Notes under the pieces: model-generated | The model's input: only the letters and a program-made list of their open reading frames with translations | What the model was told of the DNA's origin: nothing | Database searches by the model: none | In this document: piece by piece, positions 1 to 9,692 of the stretch | Numbering within the stretch: position 1 is the stretch's first letter | Layout of the letters: every line of letters begins with the position of its first letter | From: Acinetobacter sp. NCu2D-2 | Lineage (GTDB): Bacteria; Pseudomonadota; Gammaproteobacteria; Pseudomonadales; Moraxellaceae | Reading direction: 5' to 3' | DNA length: 64,000 nucleotides | NCBI RefSeq assembly: GCF_001647675.1 | Contig: NZ_CP015594.1 | Coordinates: 2,108,001-2,172,000 of the forward strand | Translations under genes and position numbers: made by a program

Positions 1-1131
1 CTTGAACCATAATCACTTCACTGTTAAAGAGATTGGTTTCCAAAAAAATCCCCGCTGCAAGCGTGCCCCATGCACCGCAAAAGCCATGTACGGTAACCGC
101 ATCAACAACGTCATCGACACGAAATTTTTCTAGTAATTGTGGTAAAGTACTAACCATCAAACCAGCAATAGCACCGGTTAAAATTGCAAATACAGGGTTC
201 ATCGTTGCACAACCCGCAGTAATGCCGACCAAACCACCCAGCGATGCATTGATTGTAGTTTTAATTAAAATCGCTTTACCACAGACTAAGGCATACCCCA
301 TATAAGCCACAGCACCTGCGCAAGCAGCCAAATGTGTATTTAACGCGATACGTCCAATGCTCACATCGGCATTTACTGTGGATGCAGCGTTAAAACCAAA
401 CCAAGCCAACCAGAGAATAAAACCACCCAATGCCACTAAAGGTAAGCTATGTCCTGGTAAATCATGCACTTGACCATTCCGCCCAAAACGTCCTAAACGT
501 GGCCCAAGTACAATAATTCCTGCCAGTGCCACCCAACCACCAATCGAATGCACCACAGTTGAACCTGCAAAGTCGATAAAGCCCAGTGCTTTTAACCAAC
601 CATCGCCACCAAAAATACTTCCCCATGCCCAGCTACCAAAGACTGGATAAATCAGACCACTGACAAAGCCCGCACTCACTACATATGCCACAAAATGAAT
701 ACGCTCTGCCATCGCACCACTGGCAATAGTCGTTGCAGTAGCAGCAAACATCATTTGGAAAAATAGAAGATTCCAATGCCAGCTATCTAACTCACTCGGT
801 GCAAAATGCGAAAAACCGAACCAGCCAGTGTGATTGATCCCAAACATTAATCCAAAGCCTAAAAGCCAGAAGATCAATCCACCAAAACATGCATCCATAT
901 AATTCTTCATCAGAACATTCACGGTATTTTTACTTCTTACCGAGCCGCTCTCTATCAGTGCAAAACCTGCTTGCATGAAGAAAACCAAGATACCGCCCAT
1001 TACCACCCAAACACTGTCGAGTGAGATTCGTATTTCTTGTACATTCTTAGCAATATCGACTGGTTCTGCTGCATATACAGAAGAACTGAATACTAAACAC
1101 AGCAGCCAGAATAATTTATTTTTGTTCATCG
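1..1131 (-). CDS. amt: Ammonium transporter (Amt family), 3' end outside window, apparent 5' frameshift
   Basis: Inner-membrane ammonium channel of the Amt/MEP/Rh family. The minus-strand frame shows the Amt core: a segment reading VWVVMGGILVFFMQAGFALIE, then GSVRSKN, AERIHF, the GSTVVHSIGG region and VTVHGFCGAWG near the truncated end. The coding frame is open from the window edge up to about 1078. Upstream of that, the start supported by a promoter (ATG at 1129-1131, residues MNKNKLFWLLCLVFSSS, a good signal peptide) is one base out of register with VYAAEPVD and the rest. In the Amt frame the only upstream start candidate before a stop is a GTG at 1100-1102 without a visible ribosome binding site. 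Either the assembly has an indel error or the gene is frameshifted. No glnK lies immediately upstream. Confidence 0.9.
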
Positions 1132-1157
1132 TTATCCCCCAATATTAAGCAAGGGAT

Positions 1158-1173
1158 AGCAAGAACAATGCCA
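1158..1173 (-). promoter_or_regulatory. Candidate sigma-54 promoter of amt
   Basis: On the minus strand TGGCAT, five bases, then TTGCT matches the -24/-12 consensus TGGCAC-N5-TTGC(A/T) with one change. It lies 26 bases before the ATG at 1131, so the 5' leader would be about 16 nt. Sigma-54 with NtrC is the usual control of amt genes under nitrogen limitation. I found no clear NtrC site upstream. The match is seen; the function is inferred. Confidence 0.55.
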
Positions 1174-1361
1174 TATAAGAAGTGAACGATCACTACATTA
1201 TTGCAATGGTTTTAAACCTTGACCTGCAGTAAAAATTATTGATTGTTAAACAGTTATGCACTGAATTAAAACATTAAAGAAAATAGATGATTTATTAGAG
1301 TGAATTGGTCTAAAAAATGACCTATTTTCTCGCATACACAACTTTATATAGCTGTCAAAAT

Positions 1362-1394
1362 AAAAAATCCCCCTGCAATGAGGGGGATTTTTTA
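1362..1394 (-). terminator. Rho-independent terminator of the pnt operon
   Basis: Stem ATCCCCCT/AGGGGGAT flanked by an A-run on the left and a T-run on the right, 20 bases past the pntB stop. It can act on both strands, but only the pnt operon ends here. Confidence 0.85.
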
Positions 1395-1413
1395 TTTTGA
1401 ATGATTTACGTCT

Positions 1414-2859
1414 TTAGTGACCTGTACCATTAATGGCTTTAGTCATATCTTCAACTACTTTTTTCGCATCACCGAAGATCATCATGGTCTTGTCGTTATA
1501 GAACAAGTCATTATCTAGACCAGCATAACCTGTTGCCATAGAACGTTTGATGACCATAATTGTACGTGCTTTATGAGCTTCCAAAATTGGCATACCGTAA
1601 ATTGGAGAGTTTGGATCGTCTTTCGCTGCTGGGTTTACAACGTCGTTTGCACCAATCACAAGCACCACGTCCGTTGCAGGGAAGTCAGAGTTGATTTCGT
1701 CCATCTCTAAAATATCTTCATACGGTACGTCAGCTTCAGCAAGCAATACGTTCATATGACCTGGCATACGACCAGCAACTGGGTGAATCGCAAAGCGTAC
1801 AGTAACACCTTGTTCTTTCAACAAGTTGGCTAATTCTTTTACCGCATTTTGCGCACGACCTTGTGCCATACCATAACCCGGTACGATCACAACGCTGTCC
1901 GCATTTGACATCAAGAAACCTGCGTCATCTGCTGAACCTGAACGATAATTGCGCTGAACTGCTGCACCCGCCGCTGCCGTAGGAGCCGCTGCACCGCCCA
2001 TTGCACCGCCGAATAATACGTTGATGATTGAACGGTTCATTGCTTTACACATGATGTAAGACAGAATCGCACCTGATGAACCCACCAGTGAACCAGCAAC
2101 AATCAACATGTTGTTTTCTAAAGTGAAACCAATCCCTGCTGCAGCCCAACCTGAGAATGAGTTTAATAGTGATACCACGACTGGCATATCACCACCACCG
2201 ACTGGTGCAATCCATACCCAACCGAACACTAACGCAAAGCCCGTCATTGCCCAGAATGAGTTCATGTTACCTGTAAGGAAGAAGTGAATTCCTGCTGCCA
2301 GCATGGCAATAAAGATCAGTGCTTGAACTGGTTTAACCCAGCCACCTGAAATGGTTTTTGCCCATTTTTTTGCAGCCAATTTACCGTATGCAAATACAGA
2401 TGCAGTAAAGGTAATCGCACCCACGAAACAGCCCACAAACAATTCAAACAAATGAACTTTGCTCATCGCATGGAAGCTGACATTGTTTGCTGCAAGTAGG
2501 TCTGTGCCCACTTCAACCAATTTGTTGTTATGCAAGATTGCAGCAATCGCAATCAGTACCGCAGCAAGACCCACTAATGAGTGCATTAATGCAACTGTTT
2601 CAGGCATTTGTGTCATTGGTACAGTACGCGCACGCGCAATACCGACAATTGCACCCAATACCATTGCACCGACAATCATCCAAACCACTGGACTTTCAGC
2701 AACAAAGAATGTGGTCACTACCGCAATCGCCATTGCGATCATACCGTAACGGTTACCTGCAATTGCAGTTTTAGGACCTGATAAACCACGTAAGGTTAAG
2801 ATAAAGAGAATGGCACCAATCAGGTAGAACCAGTTTGCATATTCACGAATGAATTCCAT
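1414..2859 (-). CDS. pntB: NAD(P) transhydrogenase subunit beta
   Basis: Beta subunit of the proton-translocating transhydrogenase, which reduces NADP+ with NADH using the proton gradient. At 481 aa it has the usual length. The first ~270 residues form eight or nine membrane segments (domain II). The C-terminal third is the NADP(H)-binding domain III, with VPGYGMAQGRAQ near residue 325 and VLVIGANDVVNP followed by SPIYGMPIL near 405-425. It is the last gene of a three-gene operon, 3 bases after pntAB, and is followed by a strong terminator. Confidence 0.97.
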   Translation of the reverse strand: MEFIREYANWFYLIGAILFILTLRGLSGPKTAIAGNRYGMIAMAIAVVTTFFVAESPVVWMIVGAMVLGAIVGIARARTVPMTQMPETVALMHSLVGLAAVLIAIAAILHNNKLVEVGTDLLAANNVSFHAMSKVHLFELFVGCFVGAITFTASVFAYGKLAAKKWAKTISGGWVKPVQALIFIAMLAAGIHFFLTGNMNSFWAMTGFALVFGWVWIAPVGGGDMPVVVSLLNSFSGWAAAGIGFTLENNMLIVAGSLVGSSGAILSYIMCKAMNRSIINVLFGGAMGGAAAPTAAAGAAVQRNYRSGSADDAGFLMSNADSVVIVPGYGMAQGRAQNAVKELANLLKEQGVTVRFAIHPVAGRMPGHMNVLLAEADVPYEDILEMDEINSDFPATDVVLVIGANDVVNPAAKDDPNSPIYGMPILEAHKARTIMVIKRSMATGYAGLDNDLFYNDKTMMIFGDAKKVVEDMTKAINGTGH

Positions 2860-2862
2860 GGC

Positions 2863-3186
2863 TTAACCCTCTTTTTTCTTTTGTTTTGGTTTAAACATTT
2901 CCAGCATACGTGCAGTTACCGCAAAGCCACCAAAAATATTGATACTTGCTAGGAATACCGCAATCGCACCCAATACACTCACCACATTAATGGTTTGGAA
3001 ATCTACATTGCCTTCAACACCAACCACCGGCAAACCTACGGTTTGAATCATTGCACCGACAATAATGATCGATGAAAGTGCATTGGTCACTGCCATTAAT
3101 GGCGTATGTAATGCAGGCGTAACACCCCAAACCACGTAGTAACCTACGAAAATGGCAAGAACAAAAATCGTAATCGTTTCAACCAT
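2863..3186 (-). CDS. pntAB: NAD(P) transhydrogenase subunit alpha, part 2 (membrane part)
   Basis: Small 107-aa membrane subunit, equivalent to the C-terminal membrane segment of a one-piece PntA. It shows three or four hydrophobic helices, including [17 protein letters not shown] and the SSIIIVGAM segment, and a lysine-rich tail (KPKQKKKEG). It lies between pntAA (11-base gap) and pntB (3-base gap). The split alpha subunit is the arrangement known from Rhodospirillum and many other bacteria. Confidence 0.95.
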   Translation of the reverse strand: MVETITIFVLAIFVGYYVVWGVTPALHTPLMAVTNALSSIIIVGAMIQTVGLPVVGVEGNVDFQTINVVSVLGAIAVFLASINIFGGFAVTARMLEMFKPKQKKKEG

Positions 3187-3197
3187 GAGTCTTCTCC

Positions 3198-4325
3198 TTA
3201 ACCACGTTTCAACAGCACTTGGCCGCCGTGAGTTACAAGTAGTGCTTTTTGGATTTCATCTTCTTGATTGATGGCAAAATTCTTTTCACTATCAAATAAT
3301 GTTTCAACAAAGTTATAGACGTTACGTGCATATAAAGCTGATGCTTCAGTCGATACTGTCGATGGAATATTAGGTACACCTAAAATCTTCACACCATTTT
3401 CAGTCACAACAGTTTCACCGCACTTCGAGCCTTCAACGTTACCGCCAGTCTCAACCGCCATATCTAAGATGACTGAACCTGGTTTCATTTTGACAACCGT
3501 TTCCGCACGGATCAGACGCGGTGCATCACGACCTGGAAGTAGTGCCGTAGTAATCACGATGTCAGCATTCGATACAGCTTTATCGACAATCACAGCTTGG
3601 TCTTTAATGTATTGCTCGCCCGGCATCCAGCCATAACCGTTTTTTGCAGCGTCAGCGGCTTTTTGTTGTTCTTCTTCAGACATTGGCACATCAAGCCATT
3701 TACCGCCTAAAGATTCAACTTGGTCTTTTGCTGTTGGACGTAAATCTGTGGCTTCAACCACAGCGCCTAAACGTTTGGCTGTTGCAATCGCTTGTAAACC
3801 TGCAACACCAACACCCATGATCACGACACGTGCAGGTTTTACTGTTCCTGCTGCCGTCATCAGCATTGGGAACATACGTTGATATTCAGCTGCGGCTAAA
3901 AGCACAGATTTATAACCCGCAAGGTTGGCTTGAGAAGACAATACGTCCATGTTTTGCGCACGAGATAAAGTACGTGGCAAAAGTTCCAATGCAAATGCCG
4001 ATACATTTTGCGAAGCAAATTGGTCAAGCTCAGTATTACGGTACGGGTCAAACATAGCGACCACGGTTGCATTTGGATTCAGTTTTTGAATTTCATCACC
4101 AGCAGGTGCACGAACTTTCAAAACCAATTGACTGCCGTTATAAGCATCATCCGTAATGGTTGCGCCAACTTGTTCATAAGCACTATCGATGTAAGCAGCT
4201 TTAAGCCCTGCTCCACGTTCGATCACAACATGATGACCTGCGCTGATCAATTTCTTGACTGTCTCAGGCGTCGCAGCGACGCGATTTTCACCGACAACAG
4301 TTTCGGCTGGAATTCCGATTTGCAT
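3198..4325 (-). CDS. pntAA: NAD(P) transhydrogenase subunit alpha, part 1 (NAD-binding)
   Basis: Soluble NAD(H)-binding domain I of transhydrogenase, 375 aa. It begins with the AlaDH/PNT N-terminal signature ([20 protein letters not shown]). It has the nucleotide-binding [18 protein letters not shown] near residue 168, the mobile-loop region [12 protein letters not shown] near 260, and [13 protein letters not shown] near 282. The ATG at 4325 is preceded by GAGGG at a good distance. It heads the pntAA-pntAB-pntB operon; the long AT-rich region upstream would hold its promoter. Confidence 0.97.
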   Translation of the reverse strand: MQIGIPAETVVGENRVAATPETVKKLISAGHHVVIERGAGLKAAYIDSAYEQVGATITDDAYNGSQLVLKVRAPAGDEIQKLNPNATVVAMFDPYRNTELDQFASQNVSAFALELLPRTLSRAQNMDVLSSQANLAGYKSVLLAAAEYQRMFPMLMTAAGTVKPARVVIMGVGVAGLQAIATAKRLGAVVEATDLRPTAKDQVESLGGKWLDVPMSEEEQQKAADAAKNGYGWMPGEQYIKDQAVIVDKAVSNADIVITTALLPGRDAPRLIRAETVVKMKPGSVILDMAVETGGNVEGSKCGETVVTENGVKILGVPNIPSTVSTEASALYARNVYNFVETLFDSEKNFAINQEDEIQKALLVTHGGQVLLKRG

Positions 4326-5187
4326 GAGCGTCCCTCAAGCTAATTTTTCTTAAGTAAACACCGAATAAACGATGTTTCCCCTCAGGATGTTTTTTATTGA
4401 ATTTTTGGATTCTAAATAAACTTTTCGAAAATACTACCTAATATTTATTTAATAAATACCCATATAATGAACTGATGATTCATAAAAATGCACTTTCTTG
4501 ATGCCAAATTTTAAAATCTAATTCGACGTTTAGATGGACATCTCAGCTCATTCATTGTTATAGACAATAAATAACTTCCATAATTTGCCAAATTGACAAT
4601 TAAAAATTGAGAAATATTCACTTACATTGATCATTCTGACATTCAGACAGAATGAATATAAAGCATCAAACATCATCGGAACGGCTGCTTTTGCTTTTCA
4701 AATCAGTGCTTTTATTTCATTTAAATATCACTTTGACATAAATGACATTTTTGGACCTTTTTAGAATTTTTAGATTGGCTTTTTTTACTGAATCTTCGGG
4801 CAGAATCATCAATCGTGTTCTAAATAAACATCATGATCCACCATCTAAGTTATGTGATTATCGGCTCCCCAAAAATTGACCGAAAAGCCCTAAATGAAAA
4901 CCTCAAATTAAATTCAAAAAAAGTTAAAAAAGTTGTATAGATATTCAGCAATGAAATAATAGTCTGAAAAACTCTATATAAATATGCACCAAATTAGCGC
5001 TTTAAAATTTAAAAGATGAGAATGCACTCCCAACTCATTGTTTCTATTTGATTTAAAAAATATTTAACCCGTTACATCTACAAAATCAGAACTAAATTAA
5101 AAACAGACATTCTTTTATCACGATGGTTTTTGACCTATAGTGCCGCCTGAAACATCCAAATAAAACCATGACGTGAGGGGAAATCAC
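4326..5187. other. Long AT-rich divergent intergenic region
   Basis: About 860 bases separate the divergent pntAA and the MFS gene at 5188. I see no convincing coding frame and no RNA gene. One dyad, CATTCTG/CAGAATG (about 4632-4654), could be an operator. Several A/T tracts are present. A TTGACC/TATAGT cluster near 5130-5142 may belong to the MFS gene promoter, but spacing is poor. Confidence 0.5.
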
Positions 5188-6372
5188 ATGCAAATCGACA
5201 TTAGTCAGGATCGGTCTTTGCTCTGGCTTATGGCAATTGCATGCGGGTTATGTGCAGGTGCAAATTACTACTGTCAGCCGCTCATTTCCTCAATTCAAGC
5301 CTATTATCGCGTTGCTGAAGCGCAAGTCGCTTTGACGGTCACCTTTGCCCAAGTCTCATATGCTCTCGGTCTACTGTTTATTGTACCTTTAGGCGATATG
5401 CTCAATAAAAAGAAACTAATACCTTACTTAATGCTTGGGGCAGCCTGTGGTCTATTTCTTTGTGCAACGGCTATTAATATTCAAATGCTTTGGCTCGGTA
5501 CGATTATTACAGGTCTATTTTCTGTGGCTGCCCAAGTGTTAATTCCCCTTGCGACCATGGCCGTTAAACCTGAAAAAACAGGTGAAGTTGTCGGTTTTCT
5601 TATGAGTGGTTTATTGGTGGGTATTCTGCTGTCGACCAGTATTGCAGGCTTACTTTCTGATCTAATTCATTGGAAAGCGATTTATATTTTAAGTGGGGTG
5701 ATGATGCTGTTTTTAAGTTTCTACTTAAAATCTAAGCTTCCCACTATGCCAAAATTTAGAATCAGTTATTTCGACATTTTTAAGTCGATGGGACAATTGC
5801 TGAAGCAAGAGCCACGTTTAGTCTTTCGCTCACTCACAGGCGCGTGCGCCTTTGCCGCAATGAGTATGCTATTTTCAACCATCGCACTTCTTTTAACACA
5901 AAAGCCATTTCATTTATCGGATGTGATGGTCGGTTTAGTCACTTTAGTCGGTGTATTTGGTGCATTGTCGACACAACAAATTGGTAAATGGGCCGATCAA
6001 GGTTATATCAAAATTCTCACTTGGGTGGGTTGTTCAATTCTAGTGGGAAGCTGGTTACTGCTTTATTTTGGTAGCGTGTCTTTAATCAGTTATATCGTCG
6101 GCTATGGACTGATTAACCTTGGTTTAGCGATTACGCATAGCTGCAATCAAAATGTGATCTTTCGCCTAAGACCCAATGCAAAATCTCGAATTAACTCGAT
6201 TTATATGACCTTGTATTTTATTGGTGGTGCATGTGGTTCAGCACTCGGCGTATATGCTTGGCATTTAGGTGGATGGCATTACACCTGTTATTTTGGTTTA
6301 GCATTAGCACTTGGTGCAGCATTCTTTAACTTGCTAGATCAATACGTCCATACCCAGGCACAAGCCGAATAA
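5188..6372 (+). CDS. MFS transporter, 12 helices
   Basis: Major facilitator superfamily protein of 394 aa with twelve predicted membrane segments in two halves. The cytoplasmic loop between helices 2 and 3 carries PLGDMLNKKKLIPY, the MFS motif A variant. It resembles the YnfM/arabinose-efflux-like exporters; the substrate cannot be read from the sequence. A GTG at 5173 lies in frame, but ATG 5188 is chosen because GAGGGG sits 7 bases before it. It is monocistronic: divergent from pnt and 160 bases ahead of dusA. Confidence 0.85.
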   Translation: MQIDISQDRSLLWLMAIACGLCAGANYYCQPLISSIQAYYRVAEAQVALTVTFAQVSYALGLLFIVPLGDMLNKKKLIPYLMLGAACGLFLCATAINIQMLWLGTIITGLFSVAAQVLIPLATMAVKPEKTGEVVGFLMSGLLVGILLSTSIAGLLSDLIHWKAIYILSGVMMLFLSFYLKSKLPTMPKFRISYFDIFKSMGQLLKQEPRLVFRSLTGACAFAAMSMLFSTIALLLTQKPFHLSDVMVGLVTLVGVFGALSTQQIGKWADQGYIKILTWVGCSILVGSWLLLYFGSVSLISYIVGYGLINLGLAITHSCNQNVIFRLRPNAKSRINSIYMTLYFIGGACGSALGVYAWHLGGWHYTCYFGLALALGAAFFNLLDQYVHTQAQAE

Positions 6373-6532
6373 GAAGCATACGCTTTTTAACTCGTTAAGC
6401 ACTCATTGAGCACATACATCTGACACAAACTGATTTTCATTTTTTATGCTAATATTGCGCCCTAATTTTATGAGCCACCCAATCAATGATCGGGTTTGCT
6501 CGCCCCTCCCATCTGTTAAGGCGTGATTGTGA

Positions 6533-7555
6533 ATGACTGATCTCAATTCCATTGATAATAAACTTCAACCACGAATCAGTGTTGCGCCAATGATGGATTG
6601 GACCACCAAAGATTATCGTTTTTTTGCGCGTCTATTTAATCCCAATGTTATCCTTTACACAGAAATGGTGACCACGGGTGCCATTATTCATGGCGATGCC
6701 AAACGTCATTTGGATTTTAATGGTGAAGAACACCCGATTGTGTTGCAACTTGGCGGTTCAAATCCGAAAGATTTAGCACTGTGTACAAAAATGGCTCAAG
6801 ATTGGGGATATAACGAAGTTAACCTCAACGTGGGTTGTCCTAGTGATCGCGTGCAAAATAATAAAATTGGTGCCTGCTTAATGGCAGAGCCTGATTTGGT
6901 TGCAGAATGTATCGCTGAAATGCAAAATGCAGTCGATATTCCAGTAACGGTAAAACATCGTATTGGCATTGATGATATGCAGTCTTATGAAGAGATGCTG
7001 AATTTTGTCGATACAGTTGCAAAAACTGGCTGCAACAATTTTATCGTGCATGCCCGTATTGCCCTATTAAAAGGTTTATCGCCAAAAGAAAACCGCGACA
7101 TTCCACCATTACGCTATGAAGAAGTCTATCGTTTAAAACAAGAACGCCCTGAACTATTGATTGAAATTAATGGTGGGGTCAAAACGTATGCGGAAACTTT
7201 AGAACATTTAAAGCATGTGGATGGCGTGATGATTGGTCGTGAGGCCTACCACAATCCTTATCTTTTGGCTGAGCTTGGTCAGTTGTGGAATCTTGAAATG
7301 CCTGATCGTTTTGAGATTATGCAGCAAATGATGCCCTATATTGCACAGCGTGTTGCTGAAGGTGCACCACTTTCAATTATTACCCGTCATATTTTAGGTT
7401 TATTCCAAAACTTACCTGGGGCACGTAAATGGCGTCAGGCTTTAAGTGGTGGTAATGCCAAAACCTTAAAAGATGTCGAAAATGCATTGTTAAATATTCA
7501 GGATGCGATGAAACGTACTGAAGATTATTTACGAGAGCATCAAGATCAGGCTTAA
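6533..7555 (+). CDS. dusA: tRNA-dihydrouridine(20/20a) synthase DusA
   Basis: FMN enzyme that reduces U20/U20a of the tRNA D-loop with NADPH. At 340 aa it has the family length. Dus signatures are clear: VAPMMDWTTKDYRFFARLF at the N-terminus, QLGGSNP, NLNVGCPSDRVQ with the catalytic Cys near residue 103, the DusA-type substrate loop GLSPKENRDIPPL near 182, GGVKT, and FMN-phosphate contact GREAYHNPYL. DusA rather than DusB/C is favoured by the GLSPKENR element. A possible extended -10 (TGCTAATAT) lies at 6447-6455. A terminator follows directly. Confidence 0.96.
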   Translation: MTDLNSIDNKLQPRISVAPMMDWTTKDYRFFARLFNPNVILYTEMVTTGAIIHGDAKRHLDFNGEEHPIVLQLGGSNPKDLALCTKMAQDWGYNEVNLNVGCPSDRVQNNKIGACLMAEPDLVAECIAEMQNAVDIPVTVKHRIGIDDMQSYEEMLNFVDTVAKTGCNNFIVHARIALLKGLSPKENRDIPPLRYEEVYRLKQERPELLIEINGGVKTYAETLEHLKHVDGVMIGREAYHNPYLLAELGQLWNLEMPDRFEIMQQMMPYIAQRVAEGAPLSIITRHILGLFQNLPGARKWRQALSGGNAKTLKDVENALLNIQDAMKRTEDYLREHQDQA

Positions 7556-7574
7556 TTACCTTAAACCTGTCGAT

Positions 7575-7604
7575 AAAAAAGCACCTCAATGAAGGTGCTT
7601 TTTT
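7575..7604 (+). terminator. Terminator after dusA (bidirectional)
   Basis: Stem AGCACCT/AGGTGCT with A- and T-runs on either side. It lies between the convergent dusA and the lipoprotein gene, so it can serve both. Confidence 0.85.
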
Positions 7605-7605
7605 A

Positions 7606-8106
7606 TTATTTGCTGTATGCCGTAACATTCCCCACAGGATATGGCTGTTCGTCATAGCTCTTCACGGTATAGCTCGAATCAGTATTGGATGTTTGATTGG
7701 CTTGATACGTTATGACCACAACTTGTGGCTCTTTTTCAATCGATTGTGCAATGAGCCTTAACTCATCATCTAATTGTTGCTGATATTTTGCAATTTCAAT
7801 TTCATCAATAAAACTAAATGCATCATGGTCAATTTTCCAGCCAAACCCGCCATTTTCTTTGTAAATTACAACGTCAATAACAAAAGGTTGTCCTTGATAT
7901 TTCAGTTTTGAAATTGCTTTAAATTCATTTCCCTTGCGTTCAGTAATTTGCACATCATCCACCACCAAATGATAATTCTTATACTCGATATTGGCATTAA
8001 ACTCGCGCTGCATCTGTGCTTCCACATGGCGCGCAACTTCATCTATGGATACAAAATAACTGCAGCCTGATAATGCAGCCATACACATCATTAATCCAAC
8101 TTTCAA
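7606..8106 (-). CDS. Hypothetical lipoprotein
   Basis: 166-aa protein with a lipoprotein signal (MKVGLMMCMAALSGC, lipobox ALSGC), so probably anchored in an envelope membrane. The mature part is mixed alpha/beta and polar; no known domain is recognised. The TTG start at 8106 is supported by AAGGGGG seven bases upstream; ATG codons lie a few residues inside. It is convergent with dusA and not linked to another gene. Confidence 0.75.
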   Translation of the reverse strand: MKVGLMMCMAALSGCSYFVSIDEVARHVEAQMQREFNANIEYKNYHLVVDDVQITERKGNEFKAISKLKYQGQPFVIDVVIYKENGGFGWKIDHDAFSFIDEIEIAKYQQQLDDELRLIAQSIEKEPQVVVITYQANQTSNTDSSYTVKSYDEQPYPVGNVTAYSK

Positions 8107-8264
8107 TCTCTTTCCCCCTTAGAGATCTCAACCCAAATGGGTTAAACCTTATTTTTATTATGTGTTTTCATTTTAAATGGCTTTTAATTTTTAGACTATA
8201 TATTGAACAATTTATTTTCTAGAACATAAAGTCACTTTTATCGTAGATACCTACTTTTCCTCAT

Positions 8265-8292
8265 AAAAAAGCCCCGAACCATCGGGGCTTTT
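8265..8292 (-). terminator. Terminator of coaBC
   Basis: GC-rich stem AGCCCCGA/TCGGGGCT with a loop of four and a terminal U-run in the minus-strand transcript, about 12 bases past the coaBC stop. Confidence 0.85.
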
Positions 8293-8304
8293 TACTTTAA
8301 ATTT

Positions 8305-9579
8305 TTACAGCTCATCATCTGCTTGAATGGTGTGATGCAGTGCATCATGCATCGCTTCAACCAATTGCTGTGCAATTTCTTGTTTGGATGCTTTTTCTAA
8401 ATCACGTTTATCCAACTGATATTGTTCAGCGAAAAATACAGTCATGGCATTTTCATCTGAAGCAAACCCAATATCTGCACGCGATACATCGTTACACGCA
8501 ATCATATCCAGCTTTTTCGCCACCAACTTGCCAGCAGCATATTCTTCGATATTACGCGTTTCTGCAGCAAAGCCAACCATAAATGGACGTTTTGCTTGCT
8601 GGGCAATTGTTGCAACAATATCTGGGTTTTTAATCAAGGCAACATTGAGTTCATCGCCGGCTTTTTTAATTTTATGCTCTGCAACTTGCGCCACACGATA
8701 ATCGGCCACAGCAGCAGTTGCAATAAAGATGTCACAGCCTTCATCAAGCTGCGCCAAACTCTGATCTAACATTTGAATGGCAGAAGATACATTTTTACGT
8801 TGCACACCATTCGGTGTATCGAGACTTACAGGACCCGCAATGAGGGTCACATCCGCCCCTGCTGCATAACACGCTGCCGCTAAAGCAAAGCCCATTTTCC
8901 CTGTACTATGATTAGAGATATAACGTACAGGATCAATTGCTTCACGGGTTGGACCTGCGGTAATAGTGACTTTTTTACCCGCAAGTAAGCCAAATTTTTC
9001 TGCAATGGCACGCTGCGCTTTATGAAAATATTGTGTTACTTGATGGGCAATATCTTCAGGCTCAGGCATACGGCCCAATCCAACATCGCCACAGGCTTGT
9101 GATCCGGCATCCGGCATGATGACGTGCACACCATCTTCAATTAAAGTTGCCAAATTACGTTGTGTCGCTTTTGCTGCCCACATTTGCTGATTCATGGCAG
9201 GCGCCACCCAAACAGGTGCTTTAGTTGCTAAATATAAGGTACTAAGTAAATCATCTGCCAAACCAGCAGCAAATTTTGCCAAGGTGTCGCAGCTTGCAGG
9301 TGCCACCAAAACCAAATCAGCCCAACGCGCCAATTCGATATGCCCCATTCCCGCTTCGGCTTCAGGGTCTAATAATTGTGTATGAACTGGATTGCCAGAA
9401 AGGGCTTGAAAGGTCAGAGGGGTAATAAAAGCTTGTGCACCCTCAGTCATCACAACGCGGACGTTAAAACCTGCGTCTTTTAAACGGCGTACCAGAATTG
9501 CACTTTTATAAGCAGCAATACCACCGGTTACGGCTAAAATGATATTTTTATGTGGAATAACACTGAGATCGAAGCTCAC
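8305..9579 (-). CDS. coaBC: Phosphopantothenoylcysteine decarboxylase / phosphopantothenate-cysteine ligase
   Basis: Bifunctional coenzyme A enzyme (Dfp), 424 aa. The N-terminal flavoprotein decarboxylase (CoaC) shows VTGGIAAYKS near residue 17, the PAMNQQMW segment, and QACGDVGLGRMPEP with the catalytic Cys near residue 160. The C-terminal ligase (CoaB) shows TAGPTREAIDPVRYISN and STGKMGFALA near 210-235, and AAVADYR near 290. It adds cysteine to phosphopantothenate and decarboxylates the product. It diverges from radC, as dfp and radC lie together in many gammaproteobacteria. Confidence 0.96.
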   Translation of the reverse strand: MSFDLSVIPHKNIILAVTGGIAAYKSAILVRRLKDAGFNVRVVMTEGAQAFITPLTFQALSGNPVHTQLLDPEAEAGMGHIELARWADLVLVAPASCDTLAKFAAGLADDLLSTLYLATKAPVWVAPAMNQQMWAAKATQRNLATLIEDGVHVIMPDAGSQACGDVGLGRMPEPEDIAHQVTQYFHKAQRAIAEKFGLLAGKKVTITAGPTREAIDPVRYISNHSTGKMGFALAAACYAAGADVTLIAGPVSLDTPNGVQRKNVSSAIQMLDQSLAQLDEGCDIFIATAAVADYRVAQVAEHKIKKAGDELNVALIKNPDIVATIAQQAKRPFMVGFAAETRNIEEYAAGKLVAKKLDMIACNDVSRADIGFASDENAMTVFFAEQYQLDKRDLEKASKQEIAQQLVEAMHDALHHTIQADDEL

Positions 9580-9692
9580 GAACAGGCTACCTTTCTGTTG
9601 CAGTGGCGCTCACAATAGCATTAAATAATCCCATACCCAAGAGAATCACTCATGGGAAAACTGATAATTCATAATAAATAAGTCTAATAACC

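Noticed and set aside
33..305. 90-codon plus-strand frame at the window start
   Set aside because: Antisense to the clearly conserved Amt frame.
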